64,000 nucleotides of DNA, from NCBI GenBank assembly GCA_023415475.1, contig JAEZKL010000023.1:26427-90426 (forward strand), read 5' to 3'. This document shows, one piece after another, positions 8,796 through 16,996 of this stretch; the first letter of the stretch is position 1, and every line of letters starts with the position of its first letter. A program made the position numbers and the translations under genes. The notes under the pieces were generated by a model. The model was not told where the DNA came from. It made no database searches and saw nothing but the letters and a program-made list of their open reading frames with translations. This DNA is from Bacillota bacterium. Its GTDB lineage: Bacteria > Bacillota > Clostridia > Lachnospirales > Lachnospiraceae.

Positions 8796-9284
8796 ATGAA
8801 GTCAAAAAAAGTTGCAGTCTATGGATTGCTCGTAGCACTTGCTTTTATATTAAGCTATATTGAAAGCTTATTCCCATTATCAATCGCGATACCCGGCATC
8901 AAGCTTGGACTAGCCAACCTGGTTGTTATTGTAGCAATCTATAAGCTGGGAGTGAAGGAAGCCTTCACCTTATCCATGATCCGAATTATTCTGGTGGGTT
9001 TTACCTTCGGGAGTCCTTCCACGATGATGTTTAGTCTGGTTGGCGGTTTACTTAGCTGGCTGCTCATGGTAATCTTTCAAAAATTAAAAATATTTAGTAT
9101 GGTCGGTGTAAGTATTATTGGTGGAATTGCACATAATATAGGACAAATCATTGTCTCCATTTTGGTGTTGGAAAACATAAATATCATTTATTATTTGCCA
9201 TTTTTATTGGTATCCGGTGTGATTACAGGCGGATTAATAGGTATTCTGGCGGCGATTATTATCAAGAGATTAAAAACTATGTAA
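8796..9284 (+). CDS. Gx transporter family integral membrane protein
   Basis: About 162 residues; the start is taken at the ATG at 8796, with AAAGGAGA 6 bases before it, rather than at 8766. Five or so membrane spans carry the family segments PLSIAIPGIKLGLANLV and FTFGSPSTMMFSLVGGLLSW, the substrate-binding type of ECF S components. The Pfam family is annotated 'heptaprenyl diphosphate synthase component I', which is now thought a misnomer; these are probably small-molecule (quinone precursor or vitamin-like) transporters. It follows the NusG-II gene by 76 bases and should share its transcript. Confidence 0.88.
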   Translation: MKSKKVAVYGLLVALAFILSYIESLFPLSIAIPGIKLGLANLVVIVAIYKLGVKEAFTLSMIRIILVGFTFGSPSTMMFSLVGGLLSWLLMVIFQKLKIFSMVGVSIIGGIAHNIGQIIVSILVLENINIIYYLPFLLVSGVITGGLIGILAAIIIKRLKTM

Positions 9285-9363
9285 AAAATTAAAAATACTT
9301 TTAGTAGTTCGGTACTCTTGAATAATTTGTCCATTTATGGTATTATTCTCTAGTAGTGTTTAT

Positions 9364-9408
9364 TCGGAAATTTTCGTTAATGTATTTTAAATTTCCGACA
9401 AATATAAT
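9364..9408 (+). promoter_or_regulatory. Inverted-repeat operator and -10 box before the nucleoside importer
   Basis: TCGGAAATTT at 9364-9373 and AAATTTCCGA at 9389-9398 are a perfect 10-base inverted repeat with a 15-base spacer. TATAAT follows at 9403-9408. A good -35 is missing; the right arm covers its place. This looks like an operator for a repressor or activator of the importer. Confidence 0.55.
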
Positions 9409-9438
9409 AATTACAACTAAAACAGGGAGGACAGATTT

Positions 9439-10575
9439 ATGAAAAAAGTAATATCAGCATTATTAGTTTTAGTAATGGCATTTGCTTTGACAGCATGTGG
9501 AAGTAAAACAGAGGGGTATGAAATTGCTCTTATCACAGATAAGGGTAACATTGATGACAAGTCATTCAACCAGGGTTCATGGGAAGGTGTTGTAGAATTT
9601 GCAAAGGCAAATAATAAAACACACCAGTACATTAAGCCGGAAGAGGCATCGGATGCAGGTTATCTTGCAGCGATTGACAATGCAGTAACCAGTGGAGCAA
9701 AGGTTGTCGTAACACCCGGTTTCTTATTCGAGGTTCCGATCTACGAAGCACAGACTAAGTATCCTGAGGTTAAGTTCATTCTTCTTGACGGAGCACCTCA
9801 TACTGCAGATTATAGTGATTTTACTATGAAGAGCAATGTAGCAAGCGTTATGTATGCAGAGGAGCAGTCCGGTTACCTTGCAGGCTATGCTGCTGTTAAA
9901 GATGGCAACACAAAGCTTGGTTTCATGGGTGGTATGGCAGTTCCTGCAGTTCAGGCCTTCGGTTATGGCTTCCTCCAGGGTGCGGAAGCAGCTGCAGCTG
10001 AGCTTGGTTTAGCTGATGGTTCCGTTACTGTAACTTACCATTATACCGGTGACTTTGCTGAGACTGATACCAACAAGGCTACTGCTAAGACCATGTATCA
10101 GGAAGGCACACAGGTTATTTTCGCTTGCGGCGGTTCTGTAGGAAAGAGCGTTATGGCTGCAGCTTCCGAGTCAGGTACCAAGGTAATCGGTGTTGACGTT
10201 GACCAGAGATATGACAGTGATACCGTTATCACTTCTGCAACCAAGGGTCTTGGTGCTTCTGTAGTTGCAGTTCTTGAGGCTATCTACAAGAACAACAGCT
10301 GGGATACCTTTGCTGGAAAGACAACTTATTTCAACGCTTCTAATAGCGGTGTAAGTCTTCCTACCTCAGTTATCGGCGATGACAAAGCAGACGCATTTGA
10401 CAGATTTGCATCCTTTGATAAGGCAGCTTATGATGCTGTATTTGCTACTCTTGCTGATGGTTCCGTAGCTCCTGTAAGAACATTTACTGTTGCAGATCCT
10501 AACGGTTATGCTACAGCAGAAGAGCTTACAACTAACCTTAAGCTTGTTAAGGTTGCTGTAACAACCAGACAGTAA
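9439..10575 (+). CDS. BMP family (PnrA/BmpA) nucleoside-binding lipoprotein
   Basis: 378 residues with a lipoprotein signal peptide ending in LTAC (Cys about residue 20). The mature part begins EIALITDKGNIDDKSFNQGSWEG, the hallmark of the BMP/PnrA family, whose members bind purine (and some pyrimidine) nucleosides through the conserved Asp and Phe in this segment. GFLQGAEAAA and IFACGGSVGKSVMAAA continue the periplasmic-binding fold. It is the capture subunit of the ABC importer encoded downstream. Codon use and the GGGAGG ribosome-binding site suggest high expression, and a strong terminator-like hairpin separates it from the ATPase gene. Confidence 0.95.
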   Translation: MKKVISALLVLVMAFALTACGSKTEGYEIALITDKGNIDDKSFNQGSWEGVVEFAKANNKTHQYIKPEEASDAGYLAAIDNAVTSGAKVVVTPGFLFEVPIYEAQTKYPEVKFILLDGAPHTADYSDFTMKSNVASVMYAEEQSGYLAGYAAVKDGNTKLGFMGGMAVPAVQAFGYGFLQGAEAAAAELGLADGSVTVTYHYTGDFAETDTNKATAKTMYQEGTQVIFACGGSVGKSVMAAASESGTKVIGVDVDQRYDSDTVITSATKGLGASVVAVLEAIYKNNSWDTFAGKTTYFNASNSGVSLPTSVIGDDKADAFDRFASFDKAAYDAVFATLADGSVAPVRTFTVADPNGYATAEELTTNLKLVKVAVTTRQ

Positions 10576-10668
10576 TTAAGTATTCCGGGCTATTAGATGT
10601 CGCTTGACGGCAGGTAAATGTTAGTATCTGTATAATGGCCTGAGCCTTACGTAAGTAAACGTATTTTC

Positions 10669-10699
10669 GGGGGAAAAGGCATCTACCTTTTCCCCCTTT
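10669..10699 (+). terminator. Intercistronic terminator after the binding-protein gene
   Basis: GGGGGAAAAGG at 10669-10679, loop CATCTA, CCTTTTCCCCC at 10686-10696, then TTT. It is an 11-pair GC-rich stem. Partial read-through would give more binding protein than membrane components. Confidence 0.8.
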
Positions 10700-10822
10700 C
10701 CATTCAGAAGGTCAGAAGCCGATGAACGGTTTATCTGTTTTAAATTGTATTATTGTCAGATCACTTCGGTTGCTCTGATATAGTTTGTACATTTTTATAA
10801 ATAAGATTATGGTGAGGTAAAC

Positions 10823-12370
10823 GTGGAAAATTATATAATAGAAATGCTTCATATAACGAAAGAATTTCCCGGAATTATTGCCAATGATGATATCACTCTA
10901 CAACTTAGAAAAGGCGAAATTCATGCACTGCTGGGAGAAAACGGTGCGGGAAAATCTACCCTGATGAGTGTTCTGTTCGGTTTATATCAGGCAGAAAAGG
11001 GAGAGATTAAAAAGAATGGAGAGGTTGTTAAGATAAGCAACCCGAATGATGCCAATAGTCTTGGTATCGGTATGGTACATCAGCATTTTAAGCTGGTAGA
11101 AATATTTACGGTTCTTGAGAACATCATTCTTGGCGTTGAACCGAATAAGATGGGGTTCCTTCAAAAGAAGGAAGCAAGAGATAAGGTACTTGCATTAAGT
11201 AAAAAGTATGGGTTGCAAGTAGATCCCGATGCTCTGATTGAAAAAATTTCGGTTGGTATGCAGCAACGTGTAGAGATCTTAAAGATGTTATATCGAGAAA
11301 ACGATATTCTTATATTTGACGAACCGACTGCTGTCTTAACACCGCAGGAGATTGATGAGCTCATGGAAATCATGAGGGGCTTCGCAAAAGAAGGTAAATC
11401 AATCCTGTTCATTACACACAAACTAAATGAGATTATGTCGGTTGCCGATCGCTGTACTGTACTTCGTAAAGGTAAGTACATCGGTACTGTTGAAATAAAA
11501 GATACCACAAAAGAAGAGCTTTCTAAGATGATGGTAGGACGAGACATCAGCTTTACTGTTGATAAGAAGGATATTACAGCCGGTAATATTGTCTTGACTG
11601 TGAATAATGTGACAGTTCCTTCCAAAACCAGCAAAAAGAATGCAGTTAAGAATGTATCCTTCGAGGTGAAAGCAGGAGAGATTGTATGTCTTGCAGGGAT
11701 TGAGGGCAATGGTCAGTCAGAATTGATCGCGGCTTTAACCGGTCTGGAAAAGATGAGCAAGGGAGAGATCACCCTGTTAGGTAAGGATATCTCCAAAGCC
11801 TCCATCCGTAATCGTTCGAAAGCAGGTATGAGCCATATTCCCGAGGATCGTCATAAATATGGACTGGTTCTGGATTATTCCCTGGAAGATAATATTGTAC
11901 TACAACGATATTGGCAATCCGACTTCCAGAAGAATGGCTTTATTAAACGTCCTGAAGTTCGTAAATATGCAGAAAAACTAATTAACCAATATGATGTCAG
12001 AAGCGGTCAGGGTGTAATAACCACTGCCAGAAGTATGTCCGGCGGTAACCAACAGAAAGCAATTATTGCAAGAGAGCTGGATAAAAAGCATGAGCTGTTG
12101 GTTGCAGTACAGCCGACCCGTGGTCTGGATGTCGGTGCGATAGAGTTTATTCATAAGCAATTAGTCGGAAACCGCGATCAGGGTAAGGGTGTATTATTAG
12201 TGTCCTTGGAGCTGGATGAGGTTATGAATGTCAGTGACCGTATCCTAGTTATGTATGAAGGTGAAATTGTAGGAGAGCTTGATCCGAAGCAAACCACAGT
12301 ACAAGAGCTTGGTCTCTACATGTCCGGTGCAAAACGCAATGTAGGAAAGGAGAACGAACATGCGCAGTAA
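10823..12370 (+). CDS. Nucleoside ABC importer, double ATP-binding protein
   Basis: 515 residues with two fused nucleotide-binding domains, as in RbsA/YufO. The first has Walker A GENGAGKST near residue 38, signature SVGMQQRVEILK and Walker B ILIFDEPTAVLTP. The second has the usual degenerate P-loop GIEGNGQSE near 290, signature SGGNQQKAIIARE and the Walker-B position VAVQPTRGLDVGA, where the Asp-Glu of a normal site is replaced as in homologues. The start is GTG at 10823 with GGTGAGGT upstream. It ends inside the next gene, an 11-base overlap that points to coupled translation with the permease. Confidence 0.95.
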   Translation: MENYIIEMLHITKEFPGIIANDDITLQLRKGEIHALLGENGAGKSTLMSVLFGLYQAEKGEIKKNGEVVKISNPNDANSLGIGMVHQHFKLVEIFTVLENIILGVEPNKMGFLQKKEARDKVLALSKKYGLQVDPDALIEKISVGMQQRVEILKMLYRENDILIFDEPTAVLTPQEIDELMEIMRGFAKEGKSILFITHKLNEIMSVADRCTVLRKGKYIGTVEIKDTTKEELSKMMVGRDISFTVDKKDITAGNIVLTVNNVTVPSKTSKKNAVKNVSFEVKAGEIVCLAGIEGNGQSELIAALTGLEKMSKGEITLLGKDISKASIRNRSKAGMSHIPEDRHKYGLVLDYSLEDNIVLQRYWQSDFQKNGFIKRPEVRKYAEKLINQYDVRSGQGVITTARSMSGGNQQKAIIARELDKKHELLVAVQPTRGLDVGAIEFIHKQLVGNRDQGKGVLLVSLELDEVMNVSDRILVMYEGEIVGELDPKQTTVQELGLYMSGAKRNVGKENEHAQ

Positions 12371-13502
12371 TAAGTTTTCAGTTAAGAGTATTACAAAGAC
12401 CAAAGGCTTCTCCTCCTTTACAGCAGCACTTTTAGCAATCGCTTTAGGATTATTATTTGGTTTTATTATCATGATTGTTGCCCTTCCTGCGAATTCCCTT
12501 GCCGGCTTTGGAAGAGTCCTGTTTGGAGGCTTTTCCAGACTTGGTGACGTGCTCTACTATGCAACTCCGATCTTAATGACCGGTCTGTCCGTTGGGTTTG
12601 CTTTCAAGATGGGCTTATTCAATATCGGTTCCTCCGGTCAATATACCATGGGTATGTTTTTTGCTATATATGTCGGCTTTATGTGGCCGATGCCCGCATC
12701 CATTCATTGGCTGGTATGTGTACTGGCAGGCTTAATCGGCGGAATGATCTGGGGCTTTATCCCCGGTATCCTTAAGGCATTATTTAATGTAAACGAAGTA
12801 ATCACCTCGATTATGTTCAATTATATCGGAATGTACCTTGTGGATATGCTTGTTCAAGGAAATTCAGTTATGTATGTATCCACGAAGACAAGAACTGCTT
12901 ATCTGCCGGCATCGGCACAGATACCTTCTCTTGGTATTCCTTATTCCAATGCTAATATAGCAATCATTATTGCGATTGTCATTGCAATCTTATTGCATAT
13001 TACATTAAATAAAACTACCTTTGGCTATGAGCTCAAAGCAACCGGCTTCAATAAGTTTGCCAGTAAATATGCCGGTATGAGTGATAAGAGAAATACCATT
13101 TTGACCATGGTAATTGCCGGAGCTCTTTCCGGACTTGGCGGTGCATTTGCAATTCTCGCACCTTCAACGATCGCAGGAAGCAGTATGACCTATGAGCCCA
13201 TCAGTGTCATCGCCTCTGCAGGCTTTAACGGTATCGCGGTTGCATTGCTTGGTTTTGCGAATCCCCTTGGTACTATCTTCTCTGCAATATTCATATCTCA
13301 CATCGGAAGAGGCGGTACTTTAGCCAGCTTACTTGGATATAAGCCGGAGATTATCGATGTTGTTATCGCGGTAATTATCTATTTCTCATCCTTTGCTTTA
13401 ATTATGAATGCTGCTTTTGCAAGATTTATAAAGCTTAGAAGAGAGAAGAAGCAAGACGCTCAGAAGCCGGTTGACAATTCTAATAAAGGTAAGGAGGCGT
13501 AA
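12360..13502 (+). CDS. Nucleoside ABC importer, permease subunit 1
   Basis: 380 residues, about nine to ten membrane spans, of the BPD_transp_2 family (YufP/NupP type). Signatures include FKMGLFNIGSSGQYTMG, LFNVNEVITSIMFNYIG and GALSGLGGAF. Its ribosome-binding site (AAAGGAG) lies inside the ATPase gene. The C-terminus is a basic cytoplasmic tail. It forms the pore as a heterodimer with the product of 13505. The family takes up purine and pyrimidine nucleosides in Bacillus and streptococci; the exact range here is not readable. Confidence 0.94.
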   Translation: MRSNKFSVKSITKTKGFSSFTAALLAIALGLLFGFIIMIVALPANSLAGFGRVLFGGFSRLGDVLYYATPILMTGLSVGFAFKMGLFNIGSSGQYTMGMFFAIYVGFMWPMPASIHWLVCVLAGLIGGMIWGFIPGILKALFNVNEVITSIMFNYIGMYLVDMLVQGNSVMYVSTKTRTAYLPASAQIPSLGIPYSNANIAIIIAIVIAILLHITLNKTTFGYELKATGFNKFASKYAGMSDKRNTILTMVIAGALSGLGGAFAILAPSTIAGSSMTYEPISVIASAGFNGIAVALLGFANPLGTIFSAIFISHIGRGGTLASLLGYKPEIIDVVIAVIIYFSSFALIMNAAFARFIKLRREKKQDAQKPVDNSNKGKEA

Positions 13503-13504
13503 GA

Positions 13505-14470
13505 ATGGATACTTTATTTTATTTGGTTCAGAATATGCTTCCTGTAGCAATTCCATTGCTGTTAGTAGCACTCGGAGGTATGTTTAGTGAGCGAAGCGGT
13601 GTCATTAATATTGCATTGGAAGGTATCATGTTATTTGGAGCATTCTTTGGTTGCCTCACGGTATATTTTATTCAGGGAACCGGTATGCATCCTCAGGTTG
13701 TATTACTTATCGCTATGCTGGTAGCTGCTGTTGCAGGAATTCTTTATTCAATGCTTCTGGCTTTTGCCGCAATTAATATGAAAGCAGATCAGACGATATC
13801 CGGAACTGCTTTAAATATGTTAATCCCAGCTGTTATCTTACTTTTCGCTAAGATGAAGTTCAACAGCGATGGTATCACAACTGATATCAACTTCTACATG
13901 AGAGAGGTACCGGGCTTAAGTAAGCTTCCTTTACTCGGAGATCTTTTCTTTAAGAATACCTATATTACAGTTTATATTGGTTTCGCATTGTTAGTTATCT
14001 CTGTCATTATCTTCTACATGACAAAGTTCGGACTTCGTCTACGTGCCTGTGGAGAGCATCCTCATGCTGCAGACTCCGTTGGTATCAATGTACATCGTAT
14101 GAGATACTATGGAGTAGGCTTATCCGGTATCCTCGGTGGTGTTGGTGGTTTCTTCTATTCGGTTGGTGTCATGGATGGTAATGTAAACGGGCATACCGGC
14201 GTAGCCGGCTTCGGTTTCCTTGCTTTGGCGGTAATGATTTTTGGTCAGTGGAAGCCCTGGAGAATATTTTTTGCTGCATTGTTCTTTGCATTCCTAAGAA
14301 CTCTTGCTTATTCCGTGGCATTAATTCCGTTCCTGCATAAGCTGGAACTCAATCAGGCCTTTTACAAGATGCTGCCTTATATCGCAACCATGATCGTTCT
14401 TATCTTCACCTCTAAGAAATCAAGAGCACCGAAGGCAGAGGGTATTCCTTACGATAAGAGCACTAGATAA
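13505..14470 (+). CDS. Nucleoside ABC importer, permease subunit 2
   Basis: 321 residues, BPD_transp_2 family, YufQ/NupQ type, with the segment MFSERSGVINIALEGIMLFGAFFG near the N-terminus and the coupling motif LRACGEHPHAADSVGINVHRMRY (first 20 residues are the conserved part) around residue 180. It begins 2 bases after the previous stop, so the two permeases are translated together. With the lipoprotein, ATPase and first permease it completes a BMP-type importer. The palindromic element of 14471-14620 and thymidine kinase follow directly. Confidence 0.94.
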   Translation: MDTLFYLVQNMLPVAIPLLLVALGGMFSERSGVINIALEGIMLFGAFFGCLTVYFIQGTGMHPQVVLLIAMLVAAVAGILYSMLLAFAAINMKADQTISGTALNMLIPAVILLFAKMKFNSDGITTDINFYMREVPGLSKLPLLGDLFFKNTYITVYIGFALLVISVIIFYMTKFGLRLRACGEHPHAADSVGINVHRMRYYGVGLSGILGGVGGFFYSVGVMDGNVNGHTGVAGFGFLALAVMIFGQWKPWRIFFAALFFAFLRTLAYSVALIPFLHKLELNQAFYKMLPYIATMIVLIFTSKKSRAPKAEGIPYDKSTR

Positions 14471-14620
14471 AAAAAGCTTTTGTAAACAAAAGCTTTGGGA
14501 AGAACTGCGAAGTTCGCCCATTAGAGCAAACTCCTTGTTCTTCCGGGCATATCCAAGTTTGTGACTGCGTAATCAAAGTGTGTAAAATACACTTGGCCCA
14601 AACTTATTATAGGAAAGGTA
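14471..14620 (+). repeat. Dispersed hairpin element A, copy 1 (before tdk)
   Basis: A leading hairpin (AAAGCTTTTGT / ACAAAAGCTTT, 14474-14496) is followed by the core GGGAAGAAC (14497-14505) pairing with GTTCTTCC (14537-14544); inside, GCGAA/TTCGC pair. A distal part has GTGT/ACAC pairing and the block ACACTTGGCCCAAACT, also found in copy 4. The element ends at the ribosome-binding site of tdk, so it should be in its 5' leader. The leading hairpin may also end the importer transcript. Confidence 0.7.
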
Positions 14621-14631
14621 TCCAAGATAAC

Positions 14632-15219
14632 ATGGCTAAATTATATTTTAAATACGGTGTGATGGGAAGCTCTAAGACAGCCCAGGCATTAATTACGAAG
14701 TTCAATTATGAAGAACGGGGAATGAGAGTGTGGCTGATTAAGCCGCAAATAGACAGCAGAGACGGTGTAGGAGTATTAAAGTCCCGTGCGGGATTGTCTT
14801 CGCCCGCTTATGTATTTCCACCGGAAGAGGATATCTATCAAAGCTTTCAAAGGCTGGCATCGCAGGTTGACGTTATCATCGTGGATGAAAGTCAGTTTTT
14901 GTCCGAGGAGCAGGTAGACCAGTTGTCCATGGTGGTCATTGATTATAATATTCCTGTACTTTGCTTCGGCCTTCGTGCTGATTTTCGTACTAAGATGTTT
15001 CCCGGCAGCAAGCGCCTGATGGAGATAGCAGATTCGATTACCGAGATTAAGACAATTTGCTCCTGCGGCAGAAAAGCAACTGTGAATGTCCGACTGGATC
15101 AGAACGGAAAGATTATCACAGAAGGCGAACAAATTCTAATCGGTGGTAATGATTGTTATACTGCCATGTGTTATCAATGCTTTATAGAAAAGCAAAAAAA
15201 ACAACGAGGCGGAATGTAA
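14632..15219 (+). CDS. tdk: Thymidine kinase
   Basis: About 195 residues, starting at ATG 14632 (MAKLYFKYG), the conserved family start, rather than at an upstream GTG. The P-loop GVMGSSKTAQAL is at residues 8-19, the catalytic/Walker-B segment VIIVDESQFLSEEQV near 85, and zinc-binding cysteines lie in TICSCGRKA and CYQCFIEKQ. The enzyme phosphorylates thymidine to dTMP in the salvage pathway. Its position right after a nucleoside importer makes functional sense: uptake followed by trapping as the nucleotide. Its 5' leader contains repeat element A. Confidence 0.96.
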   Translation: MAKLYFKYGVMGSSKTAQALITKFNYEERGMRVWLIKPQIDSRDGVGVLKSRAGLSSPAYVFPPEEDIYQSFQRLASQVDVIIVDESQFLSEEQVDQLSMVVIDYNIPVLCFGLRADFRTKMFPGSKRLMEIADSITEIKTICSCGRKATVNVRLDQNGKIITEGEQILIGGNDCYTAMCYQCFIEKQKKQRGGM

Positions 15220-15242
15220 ATCACCGAAGTAAAATGATAATT

Positions 15243-15297
15243 GGCTCCTTTCACCATACATGCTGTAAATGCAATGTTAGTGATAAGGAGCCTTTTA
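15243..15297 (+). terminator. Terminator after tdk
   Basis: GGCTCCTT at 15243-15250 pairs with AAGGAGCC at 15285-15292, followed by TTTTAATT. The loop is long, but the closing stem is GC-rich. Confidence 0.7.
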
Positions 15298-15468
15298 ATT
15301 CATGACAAGTGAATTGAAATACCAAAGTATCTTACAGTCTGCTTAATGAAGTAGGAGCTTTCTATTTTTAATGTAGTTCTAATGCGAGGTTTACCGTTTG
15401 ATGTTACAATATTTGTATATGGATGAAATGTGATTAATTCTATAAAATATTCGGAAGGTGGGTTTTCA

Positions 15469-15918
15469 TTGGGATTTTGGAATAAGAAAGATGATAATTT
15501 GGAGGAAGAAGAGGTTAGTTTTAAGTTAAAATGTAAAAGGTTATTGATTAAGCTACTGATAATGTCAGCCATAGGTCTGATTTATGCGGGAATTGGATTC
15601 TTAATCGCATACCTGATTGCCAGTCGTAACAATTATAAGCTTCAGGATGCTGCTTTTAGCGCCGGCTGTATTATAGCTGTTCTGGGGCTTTTTATGATGA
15701 TGGCTGGAAATCCCTCCGGTGCTGGTCTAAGCAGCTGGGGTTCGAGAAATGCGACTGCAGCGAATCATTGGCTATTGAATGTTACCTTACAGGAACGGGA
15801 GAGCACCAATTATTATAGGAACTTTCGTAAGCATGCAGTGACAGAATTCACAACAAATCGATTCTCTTTTATATTAGGCGGTATTTTTCTTGCAGCATTC
15901 AGTATTTTGTTTTTATAA
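15469..15918 (+). CDS. Small membrane protein of unknown function
   Basis: I place the start at TTG 15469 (MGFWNKKDDNLEEEE) because GGAAGGTGGG stands 7 bases before it; the GTG at 15430 has no ribosome-binding site. The 149-residue product has an acidic N-terminus, two spans (LLIMSAIGLIYAGIGFLIAYLIAS... and AGCIIAVLGLFMMMAG), a polar middle with NPSGAGLSSWGSRNA, and a last span (FILGGIFLAAFSILFL). I do not recognise the family. It stands alone between thymidine kinase and an Fe-S protein. Confidence 0.7.
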   Translation: MGFWNKKDDNLEEEEVSFKLKCKRLLIKLLIMSAIGLIYAGIGFLIAYLIASRNNYKLQDAAFSAGCIIAVLGLFMMMAGNPSGAGLSSWGSRNATAANHWLLNVTLQERESTNYYRNFRKHAVTEFTTNRFSFILGGIFLAAFSILFL

Positions 15919-16051
15919 ATGTAGCTATAGCTACAACCGTGGTCTCCGATTGACGATATAATGGGTACAACAGTTGATAAAACGAATTTAAAAGATAAAG
16001 AGATATAGAACATAACATTGTTCATTTTGAATCGTCGATGGAGGATATATA

Positions 16052-16753
16052 ATGATAAGAAAAATAATTAAGATTAACGAAGAATTGTGCAATGGTTGTG
16101 GCTTGTGTGTAAATGCCTGCCATGAATCGGCTATTAGTTTGGTAGATGGAAAAGCAAAGCTACTTCGGGATGATTATTGTGACGGACTTGGTAACTGCTT
16201 GCCGGTATGCCCGACGAATGCAATCTGCTTCGAATATAGAGAAGCTTTGGAATATAATGAAGAAGAAGTAAACCGTAATATCGAGATGAAGAAGACGGGA
16301 TGTCCGGGATCCAGAGCAATGAGCTTACAGAGACAGGAGGCGCAGTCAGCTGCCGCACATACACCAACCGCAGCTCCGACTTCCGCACCTTCCATGTTAA
16401 GACAATGGCCGGTCCAGATTCAATTGGTACCCCCGAACGCTCCCTATTTCCAGAATGCTAATTTATTAATTGCTGCAGATTGTACCGCATATGCCTTCGG
16501 TGATTTTCATCAATTTATGAAGAATAAGATAACCTTGATTGGATGTCCTAAGCTGGATGAGGTGGATTACTCTGTTAAGCTGACGCAGATATTAAAAATG
16601 AATGATATTAAAAGCCTGACAGTAATCCGTATGGAGGTTCCTTGTTGCGGTGGCATCGTTCACGCTGTGAAGACAGCAATGGCGAACAGTGGTGTGATGA
16701 TTCCCTGGAGAGTAATAACCATTAGTACGGACGGTGCTATTCTGGAGGATTAA
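16052..16753 (+). CDS. Ferredoxin-type Fe-S protein with a Cys-rich C-terminal domain
   Basis: 233 residues. Cluster 1 ligands are Cys13, Cys16, Cys19 and Cys23 (CNGCGLCVNAC). The second motif reads CDGLGNCLPVCP: Cys43, Cys49 and Cys53 are present but the expected second ligand is Leu46, so a [3Fe-4S] or an unusual cluster is possible. An Ala/Pro/Thr linker (about 100-125) leads to a conserved C-terminal domain with ADCTAYA, IGCPKLDE and VPCCGG, which add three or four more cysteines. This two-part protein is common in clostridia and usually annotated only as '4Fe-4S binding protein'. It sits just before a peroxiredoxin, hinting at redox or oxidative-stress work. Confidence 0.85.
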   Translation: MIRKIIKINEELCNGCGLCVNACHESAISLVDGKAKLLRDDYCDGLGNCLPVCPTNAICFEYREALEYNEEEVNRNIEMKKTGCPGSRAMSLQRQEAQSAAAHTPTAAPTSAPSMLRQWPVQIQLVPPNAPYFQNANLLIAADCTAYAFGDFHQFMKNKITLIGCPKLDEVDYSVKLTQILKMNDIKSLTVIRMEVPCCGGIVHAVKTAMANSGVMIPWRVITISTDGAILED

Positions 16754-16797
16754 TCCTTTCGTAAGAAAAACGAATTTAGATTAATATATATGATTTT

Positions 16798-16833
16798 TGC
16801 CTGCTGAGCTTAACTGATTAGCAGGCATTTGTT
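16798..16833 (+). terminator. Terminator after the Fe-S protein
   Basis: TGCCTGCT at 16798-16805 and AGCAGGCA at 16820-16827 form an 8-pair stem followed by TTTGTTTT. Confidence 0.8.
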
Positions 16834-16996
16834 TTGCATTTCCGGTAGCAGATGGAGTTCTGTGACATATCTTTATAGTATCAAAATAAGTGGAAAGCAT
16901 CAATGTGAATAGAGGATTCTCGTTAATAGATATCTTTATTTTAAGCTGTTTAACAGCCGCTTGCTTATCACATGATACTTTGTACAGGAGGTAGTT

